From assembly GCA_014905825.1 (NCBI GenBank), contig JACGCN010000010.1:1488001-1552000 (forward strand): a stretch of 64,000 bases of DNA. The letters run 5' to 3'. Position 1 is the first letter of the stretch; each line of letters opens with the position of its first letter. Of this stretch, positions 35,740 to 46,685 are shown piece by piece. The stretch comes from Lyophyllum atratum. Lineage: Eukaryota; Basidiomycota; Agaricomycetes; Agaricales; Lyophyllaceae. The position numbers and the translations under genes are program-made. The notes beneath the pieces were generated by a model. That model was not told the origin of the DNA. It made no database searches and worked only from the letters and a program-made list of their open reading frames with translations.

Positions 35740-36441
35740 CTATGTAGTAGTAGTAGTATATTATTGGCATGGTCAGGTCGCTGAACGCCGGGGATCCGAG
35801 AGTTTCCTGATGTTGCTAAGTGAATTGAGGTTTCATGATTAGTATCATGTTGGGGACGAATACTTTACGATTGTATTATACCCTTTTCTTGTTTAAACGA
35901 CATCGTTCGGGGCGGTTGGTCTTGGTGTCCGAAGACAAAGTCGCCCGGACCACACAGGGAATTGTCACATATGATGCTGCCGCCTGTTACGCATTTATGA
36001 GTCTGCCACATGTCTCGCACGACTTGTTCCCTCACATCAAGGAAGAAAGTATCATACAACATTTTGAAGTTGTAAGTCCAGCGAGAATGGTCTGTAACGT
36101 ATTGCACACCCCGACGTCATCTCGATATAATGAACCATGCTAGCCTCGAGACTGATCCCTAATCTTATCAGCAGGTACATAGTGATTGATGGAACCTGGC
36201 CGGTAGGGATTTTTTGTTCTGTTGATTCCGAATCTATCGGACCACCATCGACTTCCATTACCACGTTCATCAACATATCTACGACATAGGTCCATCCACG
36301 AATCAGGACAAACCGTACAACACGTCCACAAACGAGCGCTCTCATATAGTCCTCGTTTATCACTTCAGCATGAGCCTGTTCGGTGATGAAAAAAGTGAGA
36401 GTGCCTCTCTTGCGCCCCGTTTTCAAGACGAGTCCTCGACC
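35740..36441. other. Intergenic, about 700 bp
   Basis: No gene recognised. Short opposite-strand frames near 36052-36447 lack domains. Confidence 0.45.
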
Positions 36442-36551
36442 ATGCATTTGTCCTGCAACGTCAAAGTGAGCTTATGATGATCTTCGAAGAAACGTATGAT
36501 TTAAATCTCATTGCACAGGTAGCAGACGATACCCAGGAGCCTAACTCAAAG

Positions 36552-38606
36552 ATGTCTGGACGTTTCGCGATACCCTTCGACCTCGACATTCAACTAAATT
36601 GTCATTCTTCTGAACAGATCCTAGAGTCGGTCAACGAATCACGAAAGGATGAATGTAGGGACAAAGCAGTACGTATTCTTTTGCCTGGCTTGTCTCTCTT
36701 CTCAACCTCGTACTTATCAGGAGGAGCCTTGGCGGTGTGGAGACCCTTACCGACATAGCGTTCCGAAGACGGGAGACCATTGGGAAGACTGCCATAAATT
36801 GGTGAAGAAATATGATAAAGACATGTGCGATGCGTGGCGAGACGAAGTCGACAAATTGCTTATTTTCGTAAGCTGCAATGATCGCTGGGCGTCCCATCCT
36901 GTCTGCTTACAGTCGTTATACAGGCTGGTCTTTTCTCTGCCGCAGTGACGGCTTTTACGATTGAGTCATATAAATGGCTCACGGAAGGCTCTGATGACCT
37001 CACCCTTCAAGCTCTTGCAGAAATTTCTCAGCAACTTCGGAATGCTGGCCTTGGCAATACTACTGTTTCGAATTTCTCACCAACACCCTTCGTTCCTTCC
37101 CCATCCGTTGTGCGAGTCAACGTATTCTGGTTTCTCAGCCTTACTTTGAGCTTGGCCACGGTACTCATTGGTATTCTTTGCATGCAATGGCTTCGTGAAT
37201 ATCAAAGAGAGTCCACCCTCTCCTACAAAGGTGGAGTCGCATTGCGGCAGATGAGGTATGAGGGTTTCATGACCTGGGGGGTGCCCGCGATCTTGTCTTC
37301 GTTGCCGCTACTTTTGCAAGCCGCCGTCATATTATTCTTCGTGGGCCTTCTGGATCTCCTACGCACCTTGAATACCATCGTTGCCACATTCGTCACCACA
37401 GCCGTGGGGATTGTACTCCTTTGCCTCATCCTCACAACAATTGCGCCAACCTTGCAATATATCCTCACCCCAATGACCGACCTTCGAATTGCACAATGCC
37501 CGTTCAAGTCACCGCAATCATGGGCTTTTCATCGCCTTGTTTTGCATTCGGTGAACGTTATTCCACGGGGGTTCGTCTGGCCCATTCGGCGCAACTTCTC
37601 TCGCCTCGCCCGGTCATTAACGTCATTGCACGATCACAACTGGACAGATTTTGATATCCACTGGAGACATATGCGAGACGCCTCCAAAATCCGGTTTGGG
37701 ACACCATTAGATATGCGGGATGGAGACGACATTGTACATGGGTTGAGCTGGATACACAAGACCTTCACACAGAGCGTGGATGTCGTGTACCCCGTATACC
37801 ACTGTTTTCGCGATTTGGAAAGCTCTGCCGCGGTCCAAGCGGTCAGCGAGACCTATCCTGACTTTGCGGACCATTTTCATGAGCTATTGGACGATCCGAG
37901 CTCCCCATACGACGCTCAAACAAGGAGGGAGATCCTCTCAACGATCGTGCTTGGTTTTTACGTTCACACACATCCAAGCCTGGAGATCTATAACCTCGAA
38001 TCCCAGATTCGCATTACGAATTCCGTTGGGGTCCTTTGGTTCGACCCATCGCTGCTTTTCCTACAGAAGATCTCCGACGGGTCATCATCGTACCTGCCGG
38101 CATCAATTCCAGCTGACTTGCTCGGCCAATTCTTGTCGTGTTTGAAGACCCATTTTTCACAGGATGTTTCGTCAATCGAGAAAGCTGTCGACATTTGGGA
38201 CATCATTAATCATCTACTAGAAGGGTGGCGCCCGGGTGCGCACAATCACGCCCCAGAGTGGTCGTTTGCCATGATGGAGGAATATGAGATGTGGCTCAAA
38301 CGGTCCGGGGAACTAGAGCAGCGTAAATTCCGTGTCCAATTATGCGTCTCTGGCATGGTCACCGCATTCCGCAGGACTAAAAACTCCCAGCATCTGTGGG
38401 CCACGTTTCCAGAATTTCGGCATGCCATTTCGTTAATCCGGACTCTGGATGGTTATGTGGTTGCGATGGGCGGAGTATCACGTATGCGGAAGGAGATAGG
38501 ATGGATTGATTTGGGGCTGGAATTCGATGACGAGGAATGGAGAGACCTAGTGAACAATATACTTCCATTACCAACTACTTTCGATACCAACTATATACCA
38601 ACCTAG
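36552..38606 (+). CDS. DUF6535 multi-pass membrane protein, copy 1
   Basis: Basidiomycete-specific membrane family of unknown function. Exons 36552-36668, 36721-36867 and 36924-38606 join in frame. The domain opens with DPYRHSVPKTGDHWEDCHKL and DAWRDEVDKLLIFAGLFSAA. Hydrophobic spans follow (RVNVFWFLSLTLSLATVLIG, WGVPAILSSLPLLLQAAVIL, TFVTTAVGIVLLCLILTTIA) with the signature MQWLREYQRE and the loop LRQMRYEGFM, then a long cytosolic C-terminus with SPQSWAF and an alpha-helical region. An upstream ATG at 36442 could be used through a further intron (36466-36518), adding about 19 residues. The gene is convergent with a paralog at 38603-40593. Confidence 0.88.
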
Positions 38607-40593
38607 TCTTTTGCAGTGTCAGCGTCCGTACGAAACCCATCGAAGGACGTTTCAATCTTGGGCCAATCCCGAGGAACACAGCGAACGACCAATTCCTCCC
38701 AGCGCTGCCTGACATAAGGTGTCAGCGCTTCGGGTATCACGCCCTTTTCCATGTACTCGTTGAGGGTCAGCACGAGTGAAACCACTGTTTCAAGGCCGGG
38801 ATACTTTTTTCCGCCTGAATAAAAATCAAAAGAAGGCCTGAACACTTTGACCATGCCGTAGACACATATCGACACTCGATCCTTCTGGTCAAGTCCTGGA
38901 CTGAACCGTGGGACCCACTGTTCAAATTGCCCCATGATGGCAACCACTAATTCAGAGTAGGATTCCAAGTCACCGGAACCCCAGACACTTCGCTCCAGAA
39001 GCCGTTGCACCAGTGCCCAAATGATTATCGCGTTAGGGGCTGTGACGAGGTCGCGGGCGACCATGGATGAAATGGACATAAGGAACTGCTCGACTATGTC
39101 TATGGAAGTGAGATTGATTGAATCGGCTTGAAGGATAATGGTTGATGTTGGACTAACCATGCGGGAACGTAAGAATATCACGGACTGGCCAATCAACGAA
39201 TGGAAGATCGTCCTGCGTGTTCAGTATGCGGATGATGGCTTCCAAATAGGACGCTCCAAGAGTCGGATGTGCGCGATGGTGCAGCTCCAAGAAGGATGCA
39301 TTTATATTATCTCTTTTCTGTGATGCAAGTTGAAATGTATGGCTCCCCATTGCGAGGTTCAGACGGTCAGCCGCCCCAGGGTTGAGGTCAGATACCGCCT
39401 GTGCTGCACTTGGGATATCCATGTCTGAGAGACAGTGGTAAACCGAGTATACCGCGTCGAGGCTTTGCGTGAAGACCTCGTCAATCCATGTGATTCCATG
39501 TATGAGGTCATCCAGACCACGCAGCCTCCGCCATTGGCGTAGATCGTACTCTATCCAACTTTGATCGTGAAGAGAGCGTTGTATCTTGAGGAAGTTGAAA
39601 GCCGAACTACTGCTAATCGATTTGATTGGTTCGGTACTCCACGTCGCCAGCCATAGGAAGCGCAGCCCAAGGCGGAAAAAAGCCCACGACTGGGGTGATT
39701 TATATGCACACTGTGCCGCATGAAAGTCCCTCTCTCCGAGCACGATATATTGAAAGAATGGCACGATTGTCGTAAGGGCGAGGAAGGTCATCGCCAGGCT
39801 GACAGCCGCTGTCACGAATATGGCCACAAATCTATTGAGGGACCACAACAGCTCCAAAAGACCAGCAAAGAATAGAACCACTGCGGATTGCAGAAGAAGT
39901 GGGAGCGACGACAGGATAGTGGGTACTTTCCATTTCAAAAACCCTTCGTAGCGCATTTGGCGAAGAGCTATCGCGTCCTTGTGGTTGATATGCGCATCGC
40001 GATGATATTCGCGGATCCACTGCATGCAGAGTATGCCAATGAGCACGGTTGTCAAACTAAGCGTCAGGCTGAGGAACCAAAAGATGTTGATTCGTACAAC
40101 ACTCGATGACAGTCCAGAGATCGTCTCAGTAACGTTGTTCGACACCTGTAGGTTAGGAGAGGGGAGTGAAGTTCGTCTGAACTCTTGCAAAAGCTCTTCC
40201 AGTACTATACGCGTTGAAGGGTCAGTCCGGTCCTCTTGAAGCCACTTGGATGACTCGATAGTAAATGCAGTAACTGCTGCAGAAAATAGACCTGCCTGTA
40301 GTGGAGAAATTAACCATTCTGCAGCCTGAGGTTCACATCGGGAAAGTTAAACTCACGAAAATGAGTAGTTTGTCGACTTCATCCTTCCACGCCTCCAGCA
40401 TACCCTTATCATAGTCTTGGACAAGCGTGCGGCAGTGTTTCCAAGGTTCGCCCGGCTTGGGAACAGTATAGTGGTATGGGTCTTCAGAATGCCAGGGTTG
40501 CTTGACTCTGGGCTGATCGGATAGAATACTCAGAAGATACAGGGGCATATATCTCGCTTGCCCACTCACCTGCTCACCGGTGTCTGGGGGCAT
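38603..40593 (-). CDS. DUF6535 multi-pass membrane protein, copy 2, with a possible frame break
   Basis: Exon 1 (MPPDTGEQ at 40593) splices to PRVKQPWHSEDPYHYTVPKP, GEPWKHCRTLVQDYDK and DEVDKLLIF, then to the long exon with SSVVRINIFWFLSLTLSLTT, MQWIREYHRD and LRQMRYEGFLKWKVP, parallel to copy 1. The long frame ends at 39153 while the homologous C-terminal part continues in another frame from about 39160 to 38603. They join only by a 31 bp GT-AG gap (39126-39156), shorter than normal introns, or by a one-base frameshift. Copy 2 may therefore be a young pseudogene or use a very small intron. Identity with copy 1 is partial, indicating an old duplication. Confidence 0.8.
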
Positions 40594-41320
40594 CGTTCAA
40601 AGGTCCCCGAAAGGAACTTCCCTCAGAGGTCCCTGCCCTGGACGCCGATCTTGATGTTCTTCCCATGGCTTATCTTCAGCGAATCTCAATTCAGTAAACC
40701 ACGACACAGCGCATATAGAGCTCGAATACACCTACGGTGTGGTGTATTGCGTTATAAGGAGCATCGTCACGAAAGAACCCAGGGCTGTGGGATTTTAACG
40801 TAACAGTGCATCATGACAAGATCTCCTTCTGGATCGAACTGCCCACATGTGGGTTCCTAACGACCCCTGACGGTGAAACAGCACCGAAGACGATATCGAT
40901 GCATAAGTGTCGATGACCAGTGGTCGAGGGTGTGTCGCTGGCGGTCGGTTGGCGGGCGCCCAGTCCGATGCGGCTGGGTTTGAATTCCGAATACCGCTAC
41001 AGACCGCCACTATAGACCACCGAGGAACGAAGAGTCAATGGTCGAACCGAAGCGAAAGCATGTGTAGCCCTCTATCTAATCTGCTTTTGACAGAGATTTT
41101 GATACTAGGAGAGCTTCGAGTCAACTTCGAGTCTTCGCATGATGTCAAGCCCTCGGGAACTTCGAAAGGAGCTGACACAAACTGCACCCTCTCTAGTTCA
41201 GTTTCAACCCAGAACGTGTTCGCGCAAGTACGAAGAACACACCCTCCATAAATCTTTGTGAGGCCTGAACCGTGCCAGTGGCCCATCAATTTACAGTATA
41301 GTGGTCTCTCAACCTGTCCT
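40594..41320. other. Intergenic, about 730 bp
   Basis: No gene recognised between the DUF6535 gene and a short doubtful reverse-strand ORF. Confidence 0.45.
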
Positions 41321-41398
41321 CTACTTCTTCCTGCTGCCGGAGTGGGACGTAGTGATGGTGGTAGTGGTACCGCATTTGCCACATGCTGAGCTAGGCAT
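41321..41398 (-). CDS. Possible 25-residue micropeptide gene
   Basis: A short frame (MPSSACGKCGTTTTITTSHS then GSRKK) starts at 41398. Upstream on the same strand are a TATAAAA box (41588-41582) and a leader containing a typical fungal intron (donor GTAAGTG near 41493, acceptor TTTTAG near 41407), an arrangement seen for short, strongly expressed fungal transcripts such as metallothioneins. Only two cysteines are present, so a metallothionein call is not supported. The open frame could be longer if another splice removes the stop. Confidence 0.28.
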   Translation of the reverse strand: MPSSACGKCGTTTTITTSHSGSRKK

Positions 41399-41581
41399 CT
41401 TAGTCTAAAATGGTGAAGATGGGATAGCGAAGATGGGATGGCGAAGATGAGTCTCGAGCTTAATGATCAGGGACGATGCTTGGTGAACACTTACGTGTTA
41501 CTGAGGGTGTAGTGGAGCCTGGTCGAGAGTGGGTTGGGAGTAAGTGTTGCTTTTCTTGCTCCTCATCGACCGCAATGAGAG

Positions 41582-41588
41582 TTTTATA
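41582..41588 (-). promoter_or_regulatory. TATA box (TATAAAA) on the reverse strand
   Basis: Consensus TATAAAA about 185 bp upstream of the short ORF at 41321-41398, or about 85-100 bp if its leader intron is removed. Confidence 0.4.
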
Positions 41589-41825
41589 CGGGCAAAGGCG
41601 CTTATCTTCCAGTATTTGTCGTGCACTGGATTCGCATATGGTATAAATGACAACGATGATCATTCAAAATAGGCGCTACAAAGTCGATCCATAGTTGAGC
41701 ACTATTCGCTTATTTGACTTCCCTCGATATGTCACCGCGCATTGACAATGAGTATCAGTCTGGTTGGCGGTGCGCGTGGACACTGACAAGCTTCGATCGT
41801 CACCGTCAGGCTATGTAACCAATAA

Positions 41826-41926
41826 TTCGCGAACCCATCTTCTGATGAGATCAAACAGGGTTCGCGAACGTTCCTCTGATCACAAGGACGACCCTTAGAG
41901 GGAGGGTTCGCGAATAGGTTCGCGAA
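41826..41926 (+). repeat. Left terminal inverted repeat of the KDZ element with four TTCGCGAA octamers
   Basis: Perfect palindromic octamers TTCGCGAA stand at 41826, 41861, 41907 and 41919. The segments between them match the right end in inverted orientation, at least over the first two octamers and their spacer. Confidence 0.88.
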
Positions 41927-41943
41927 CCCTCCTTTCCCCACCT

Positions 41944-42600
41944 CGTTTCGGTTGCTCCCGCCAGCCGCACCGCGCCCTCCACGTGCACCGCCACTGTTTC
42001 GGTTGCTCCCGCCAGCCGCACCGCCCCCCCCACGTGCACCGCCACTTGATAGGCCCCGCTCGTCGTCTGGTACAGCAATCAAAATCGTTCCCTTTTCGGT
42101 CATCGCTTACCACTACCCGAAATCCTCCTCCCCCTCCGGTTCCGCTCCGCTCGTCGTCTGGGACAGCGATCAAATCGTTCCTTTTTCGGTCGTCGCTTAC
42201 CACTACCCGAAATCCTCCTCCTCCTCCGGGTTCCCCTGCGCTCGGGGCGGCTTCCACCCTCGATACAGCACTCCATGCCTCTACACGCCCAGCTACGCAA
42301 TGGGCCCAGGTCGTCGACCGGTACACCTCCGGTTCCGCTCCGCTCGTCGTCTGGGACAGCGATCAAATCGTTCCTTTTTTGGTCGTCGCTTACCCTACCC
42401 GAAACCCTCCTCCTCCTCCGGGTTCCCCTGCGCTCGGGGCGGCTTCCCCCCTCGATACAGCACTCCGCGCCTCTACATGCCCAGCTACGCAATGGGCCCA
42501 GGTCGTCGACCGGTACAGCGAGCAAAACATTCCGTTTTCGGGGACCGCTTACCACCTACCCGGTTTCCTCCTCCTCCTCTGGTCCCTCCGCATTCGGGGC
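41944..42600 (+). repeat. Subterminal tandem repeats in the left arm of the KDZ element
   Basis: Two copies of a roughly 50 bp unit (starting GTTTCGGTTGCTCCCGCCAG, near 41944 and 41996) are followed by three copies of a unit containing CCGCTCGTCGTCTGG and AATCGTTCC (near 42055, 42147 and 42340). The last two lie inside a duplicated block of about 190 bp that also contains GCTACGCAATGGGCCCAGGT (near 42289 and 42484). Long forward and reverse frames over this stretch are by-products of the GC-rich repeats. Confidence 0.8.
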
Positions 42601-43038
42601 GGCCTCCACCCTCAATCGAGCATCCTACGTTGCGATACGACTATGGCATACATATCTAGGTGTGCTATGCCAATTTCTTCGTCGATCCATGGCTTGGATC
42701 CTGCTTTGGCCGGCCTACCGGGTACTACTGCACGCACTTGGTATCCTGTACCCAGCCACTCACTTACATATATATATCTTATAAAGTCTATAATCATGTT
42801 ATTACTGTTCCCTATGTCGTCTCTCCCCTCCATAGTCTATTTTATGTTGCCTAATCCCAATCCGACAGATTTTGCACTTGAGCAATTTTTCTAAGTCGTT
42901 ATCAGCAACCTGATAAGATAAGATGTTCAGGCTGATATTCCTTGTGAGGGGTACCATCAACATTTACGCATCCAATCATATCAAGTACGCCCAAGGCATG
43001 TATATTTCCAAGTATCTACTAACAGATATTATCTACAG
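42601..43038. other. Non-coding left arm of the KDZ element
   Basis: About 440 bp between the tandem repeats and the first cargo gene. No gene recognised; it contains the AT-rich tract CTTACATATATATATCTTAT near 42763. Confidence 0.5.
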
Positions 43039-45312
43039 CTACTTCTTGGGCTTCTTGGACTTACTCCCAGAGGCCGCTGCTTTCTTTCGCTTTGCGGGAA
43101 CGGTGGACTCAGGGTCAGGCACGGCAGCGGCAGCGGATCTATGGGAGTTCGCCCACGGCTGTTCGATGACCTCACCATCAGGATGGCGTACCGGAACGCG
43201 CTCGCGACGCCCGGTTACCTTCTCCTTCTCCTTTCGTACCTCCTCCAACGCCTTGGCCTTCTCCTTGTTGGCCTGTCGTGTCGCCTTGGCCTTCTCAGCG
43301 CGTGTGAGTTCTGGAGGCTTGTCGGTTGGCTGGTTAACCACGAGGGGTTCGGAGATTGTCGCGCCGGCTAATAGATAGTCTTGATCTTGATCAGACACCT
43401 GACCTTTTTTCCCGCGTGCCGGTGCCTTCTTTTTTGATTTGGTATGTTTCACTGCTGCTGGCTTGGGTGGCGGGGGAGGGATAGGGGGAGGAGCAGGGGG
43501 AGGAGGGGGAGGGGGAGGGGGAGGAGGAGGGGGAGGAGGAGGGATCGAAGGTTGGGAAGAGGCCAGGGATTCCGGGATTGCGCTGTCGACTGGTGGGATG
43601 GGGGGAGGAATCAGAGGCTGTGTTCGGAACTGCGGATCAAGGAACCCTTCATCTGCATCATGATCATCATGACGCGCGTCTTCAGCTGGAAGGCCCATGC
43701 GTCGAAATGCATGCTCGATCGGGGAGCTCGGCCCGCCTGGAGCATTTGGGAACATAGTCGGCACAGACGGGGGGGGAGGCAGAGGTACGAACGGTTGAGA
43801 GGGAGGGGGAGGGGGAGGCACAGACGGAGGAGGGGGAGACATGTGTGGAGGAGGCGTCGGGGATGCGCGGGCGACTGGGTGCGTTGGTTGAGGGGGAGGC
43901 AGAGGCAAAGATGGAGGAGGGGGAGGCGTGTGTGGAGGAGGCGTCGGGGACGCGCGGGCGACCAGGTGCGTCGGTTCAGGCCCGAAGTCTTCTTCCTCAT
44001 CGTCATCTGATCTTGATCCATCAGACCCTTTGCTGCCGTCGCTGTCATGGGTTTTGTCGTCGTCCGAGGGTGGCTCTATGCTATCCATTCGGTAGGGCGC
44101 ATCCACCACAACTTGTGAGTCTAACTCTGTATCTACGCGTGGTATACCAACCGTTACATCATAGGCCTTGGATTTGCCCACTGGTTGCATGCCTTTATGG
44201 GGTAAGGCGCGCTCGAGACGAACTTCTGGGGCTTAAGTTACGGTCAGCGCTATGGACTCACACCAAGCTAGAGTAGGGATACATACGGAAGCAATTCGAC
44301 ACATGTTTACCAAAGGGATCTTGTACGTTCTCGTCAAACGCTAAGTACGAGTCTTGAAAGTCATTTCCAACTTCCGAGGTACGCCCATAGTAGAACCTGG
44401 AAAGAGATTAGAAGTTGACAATGGTCTGACAGAGTAATGAGCACATACGACTCCATAAAGATTGTCCCATGCACGTCAGGATTAGGACCACCAGCCGAAA
44501 CAAAAAAGACCCATCCTGTCGCGTCTGCCAGGGGCCGCATCGCAGCGGCGAGCATTGCAGGAAGTGATTTGATTGCCCTGTGTTTTGAAGGATGTCGTGA
44601 GTTCAGTGAGCAGTAATAAATCCTCAACGACGTACTCGTGGTACTGAGACGGTGTTCTCGCAGCGCCAGCCTCTTCATCGTTCTCTATCTTCTTCAGCGT
44701 CTCAACCTCGGCCTGCCTCTGCCCCCTCAGCTCCTCTGCCTTCGCGTCAACCTCGGCGTGTATCTCTGGCGGCTCCTGGTCCAAGAATTTCACGACTACC
44801 TTACGACGGATACCCATCACCGTGTCTTCCTCGGTAGCGGTTTTCATGGCCTCCTCGACGGCGGCCGCTATCTTCTTCTTATCACCAAAATACTTTTGGT
44901 AGACCTCTACACGCTGGAGAGTTCGCTTTCGAGGCTGATTTTTCTTCACCACCTGCATGAGCTGTTTGAAGTCGGATGCCGTTGACCGCGTCTCCTTCCC
45001 TACAGAGCGCATCATCCACGCGCGTAATTGCTGCATCGCAGTCAGTCTCGTATACCGAAATAGGTTAGTCACACGTACATTCCTGCGCTTTTTGACCGCC
45101 TTGTTGACTTTTTGCTTTTGATCTGCATCCAGCTCGCCTTTGTCGATATCGGGGAAGACCCGCCCTTCCTCAGGCCACTCCTGGAACCAGTCCTCGATAA
45201 GAGATGTAAAAAAGCGCGAGACTCGGTCGCGTCGCCTGGACTCGTGATATGCAGGTAGCTTAGACTGCAGCCAGGCAAGTTCTTCATCAGTAGTCCAGCG
45301 TTGACCACCCAT
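43039..45312 (-). CDS. KDZ cargo protein 1: large Pro-rich, Lys-rich probable nuclear protein
   Basis: The start at 45312 gives MGGQRWTTDEELAWLQSKLP. About six exons join in frame to roughly 700 residues. The N-terminal domain is helical and charged (FFTSLIEDWFQEWPEE, then a basic KKRRN segment and MQVVKKNQPRKRTLQRVEVY). A coiled stretch follows, then ASLPAMLAAAMRPLADATGW-like sequence (seen as SLPAMLAAAMRPLADATGWV) and FFVSAGGPNPDVHGTIFMES. The C-terminal half has a Ser/Asp/Glu run, long polyproline tracts, a Glu/Lys-rich coiled coil and a basic nuclear-localisation-type end (KRKKAAASGSKSKKPKK). I do not know its biochemical role. Similar TDEE.AWL..KLP-type proteins are familiar from basidiomycete genomes, so the N-terminal domain is probably a conserved family. 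Its position inside the transposon marks it as cargo or as a factor for transposition. Confidence 0.75.
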
Positions 45313-45582
45313 AGAAGCGACACTGAAGGTGAGGGATTAACCATATCGATCTATTTCTCATATTGACATACTCCTCCTTCCTCTCGGTCCTCCCTCACAT
45401 TCCGATTCCCGAATTTCATAACAATGTCCCATGATGCTCCTCTGACACATGGTAAGGAAGGAGGCACCTGAACGCTCAAGCACGACCACACCTCGGTAAA
45501 CTCCATTCCAATAAGATAAATAGCCACCTCATTTGATCGATGTTAAGTGAAACCCAGATCACCATCTACTCTCTCTTTCGAC

Positions 45583-46561
45583 ATGACCGACGACAAAGGA
45601 AAGCAGGCAGTTGGTGGACGGAGGCCTTGCGCCTCGTGTTCAGGAACTGCTGAAGCCCTCCGCGTCCTCGCCATGGCATTACGGACCGCTCAAGATGGTA
45701 TGTCTGTCAGTGTTGTTCTAGCTACGTCGTTCCTAACCGTTCATGTGCAGCTCTTGTTCATATTCGCGTGCCCATCCCCAACGGTATGTACTTGGATGAA
45801 GTTGGATCTCATACTTGCTACTCACTGCTTACCGTTTATTTTCAGAGGTCGCCCTCGCAATGGGGTATAGCGCTGTCCCGCAAGCAGATCTGCCTCAGCA
45901 ACTTCGAGATATGTGTGCCCGCATGGGCTATCTCGTTCTGGAACGTACGTCTGATCATCACACCTCAAAATAGGTTAATGCTTAAATTCAAATTCTATTT
46001 TTAAACAGAAGATCCAATTCGCGTGCCGGATCTCGCTGATCCGGACTTCCACTCGGATGCGATCTCCGTTGCGAGCAGCACCCTGAGCGATTGGACGCAA
46101 ACACCCACTCCCTCCGAGTTAGGCGGTAAGTAACCCCTATCCCTTCATGTGCACCGCATGTCTAATATACCTACCATCAGACCCCGTCCCCCCGCCTGCA
46201 GTCACCACCACGAGTGCTCAGCCTGAGGCGGAAGGTCCTGCCGATGATCGCTGGTATGCCGTGATTTCTGGCCGAAATCCCGGAGTGCATCGCGGATCGT
46301 ATGTATATCCTCGTCTCATGATTGGATCGCACCCTAATCAAACTCGTTAGGCAAAATCTCGCGGGCAACGCAACAGGTGTCCCAGGTGGGTTTGCCCAAC
46401 GCTATGCGACGCACGCGAAGGCACAGGCAGCGTACGACGAGGCTCTTGCCCTTGGCAAGGTGTACAAGATCACCTTCGATGTGGGAAGGGACCAGCTTCA
46501 CCCTCCCGGCCCTTCCGGTCCTCCTCCACCCCCCCCTGCCGCTGGGGCCGCTGCAGCTTGA
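45583..46561 (+). CDS. KDZ cargo protein 2: RNase H1 N-terminal-like (hybrid-binding) domain protein
   Basis: The start at 45583 gives MTDDKGKQAVGGRRPCASCS. Six or so short exons join in frame: helical RVLAMALRTAQD, HIRVPIPNEVALAMGYSAVP, an acidic EDPIRVPDLADPDF-like segment, and then a C-terminal domain WYAVISGRNPGVHRGSQNLA followed by GNATGVPGGFAQRYATHAKA and QAAYDEAL. That last part has the layout of the caulimovirus P6/RNase H1 N-terminal fold (Y.V..GR.PG...........G..G...R..T...A..A), which binds RNA-DNA hybrids or dsRNA. No RNase H catalytic domain follows; the protein ends in a Pro/Ala tail. It is divergent from cargo gene 1, only 270 bp away, so they may share a promoter region. Function in the transposon is unknown. 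Confidence 0.78.
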
Positions 46562-46685
46562 ATCATATCTCCCTCACTGTGTATGTATGTAGACGTACAT
46601 ACATCTTCGCCGTTTGTAGCCTGCTGTGCACGGCAATAGACGCCGTTCCCTTCATCGCGGTGTTGAATTCTAAGTTGTACTGAAG

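Noticed and set aside
40907..41060. tRNA-like stretch with GGGTTTGAATTCCGAATACC
   Set aside because: No acceptor, D or anticodon arms can be paired around it.
41321..41398. Metallothionein call for the short CGKCG-containing ORF
   Set aside because: Only two cysteines are present and no further Cys clusters appear in any spliced continuation.
41952..42894. Several long forward and reverse frames (up to 303 codons) in the left arm of the KDZ element
   Set aside because: They lie on tandem repeats, repeat the same peptide blocks, lack domains and conflict with one another.
43439..44276. Forward-strand Gly/Arg-rich frames opposite KDZ cargo gene 1
   Set aside because: They are shadows of the polyproline coding tracts.
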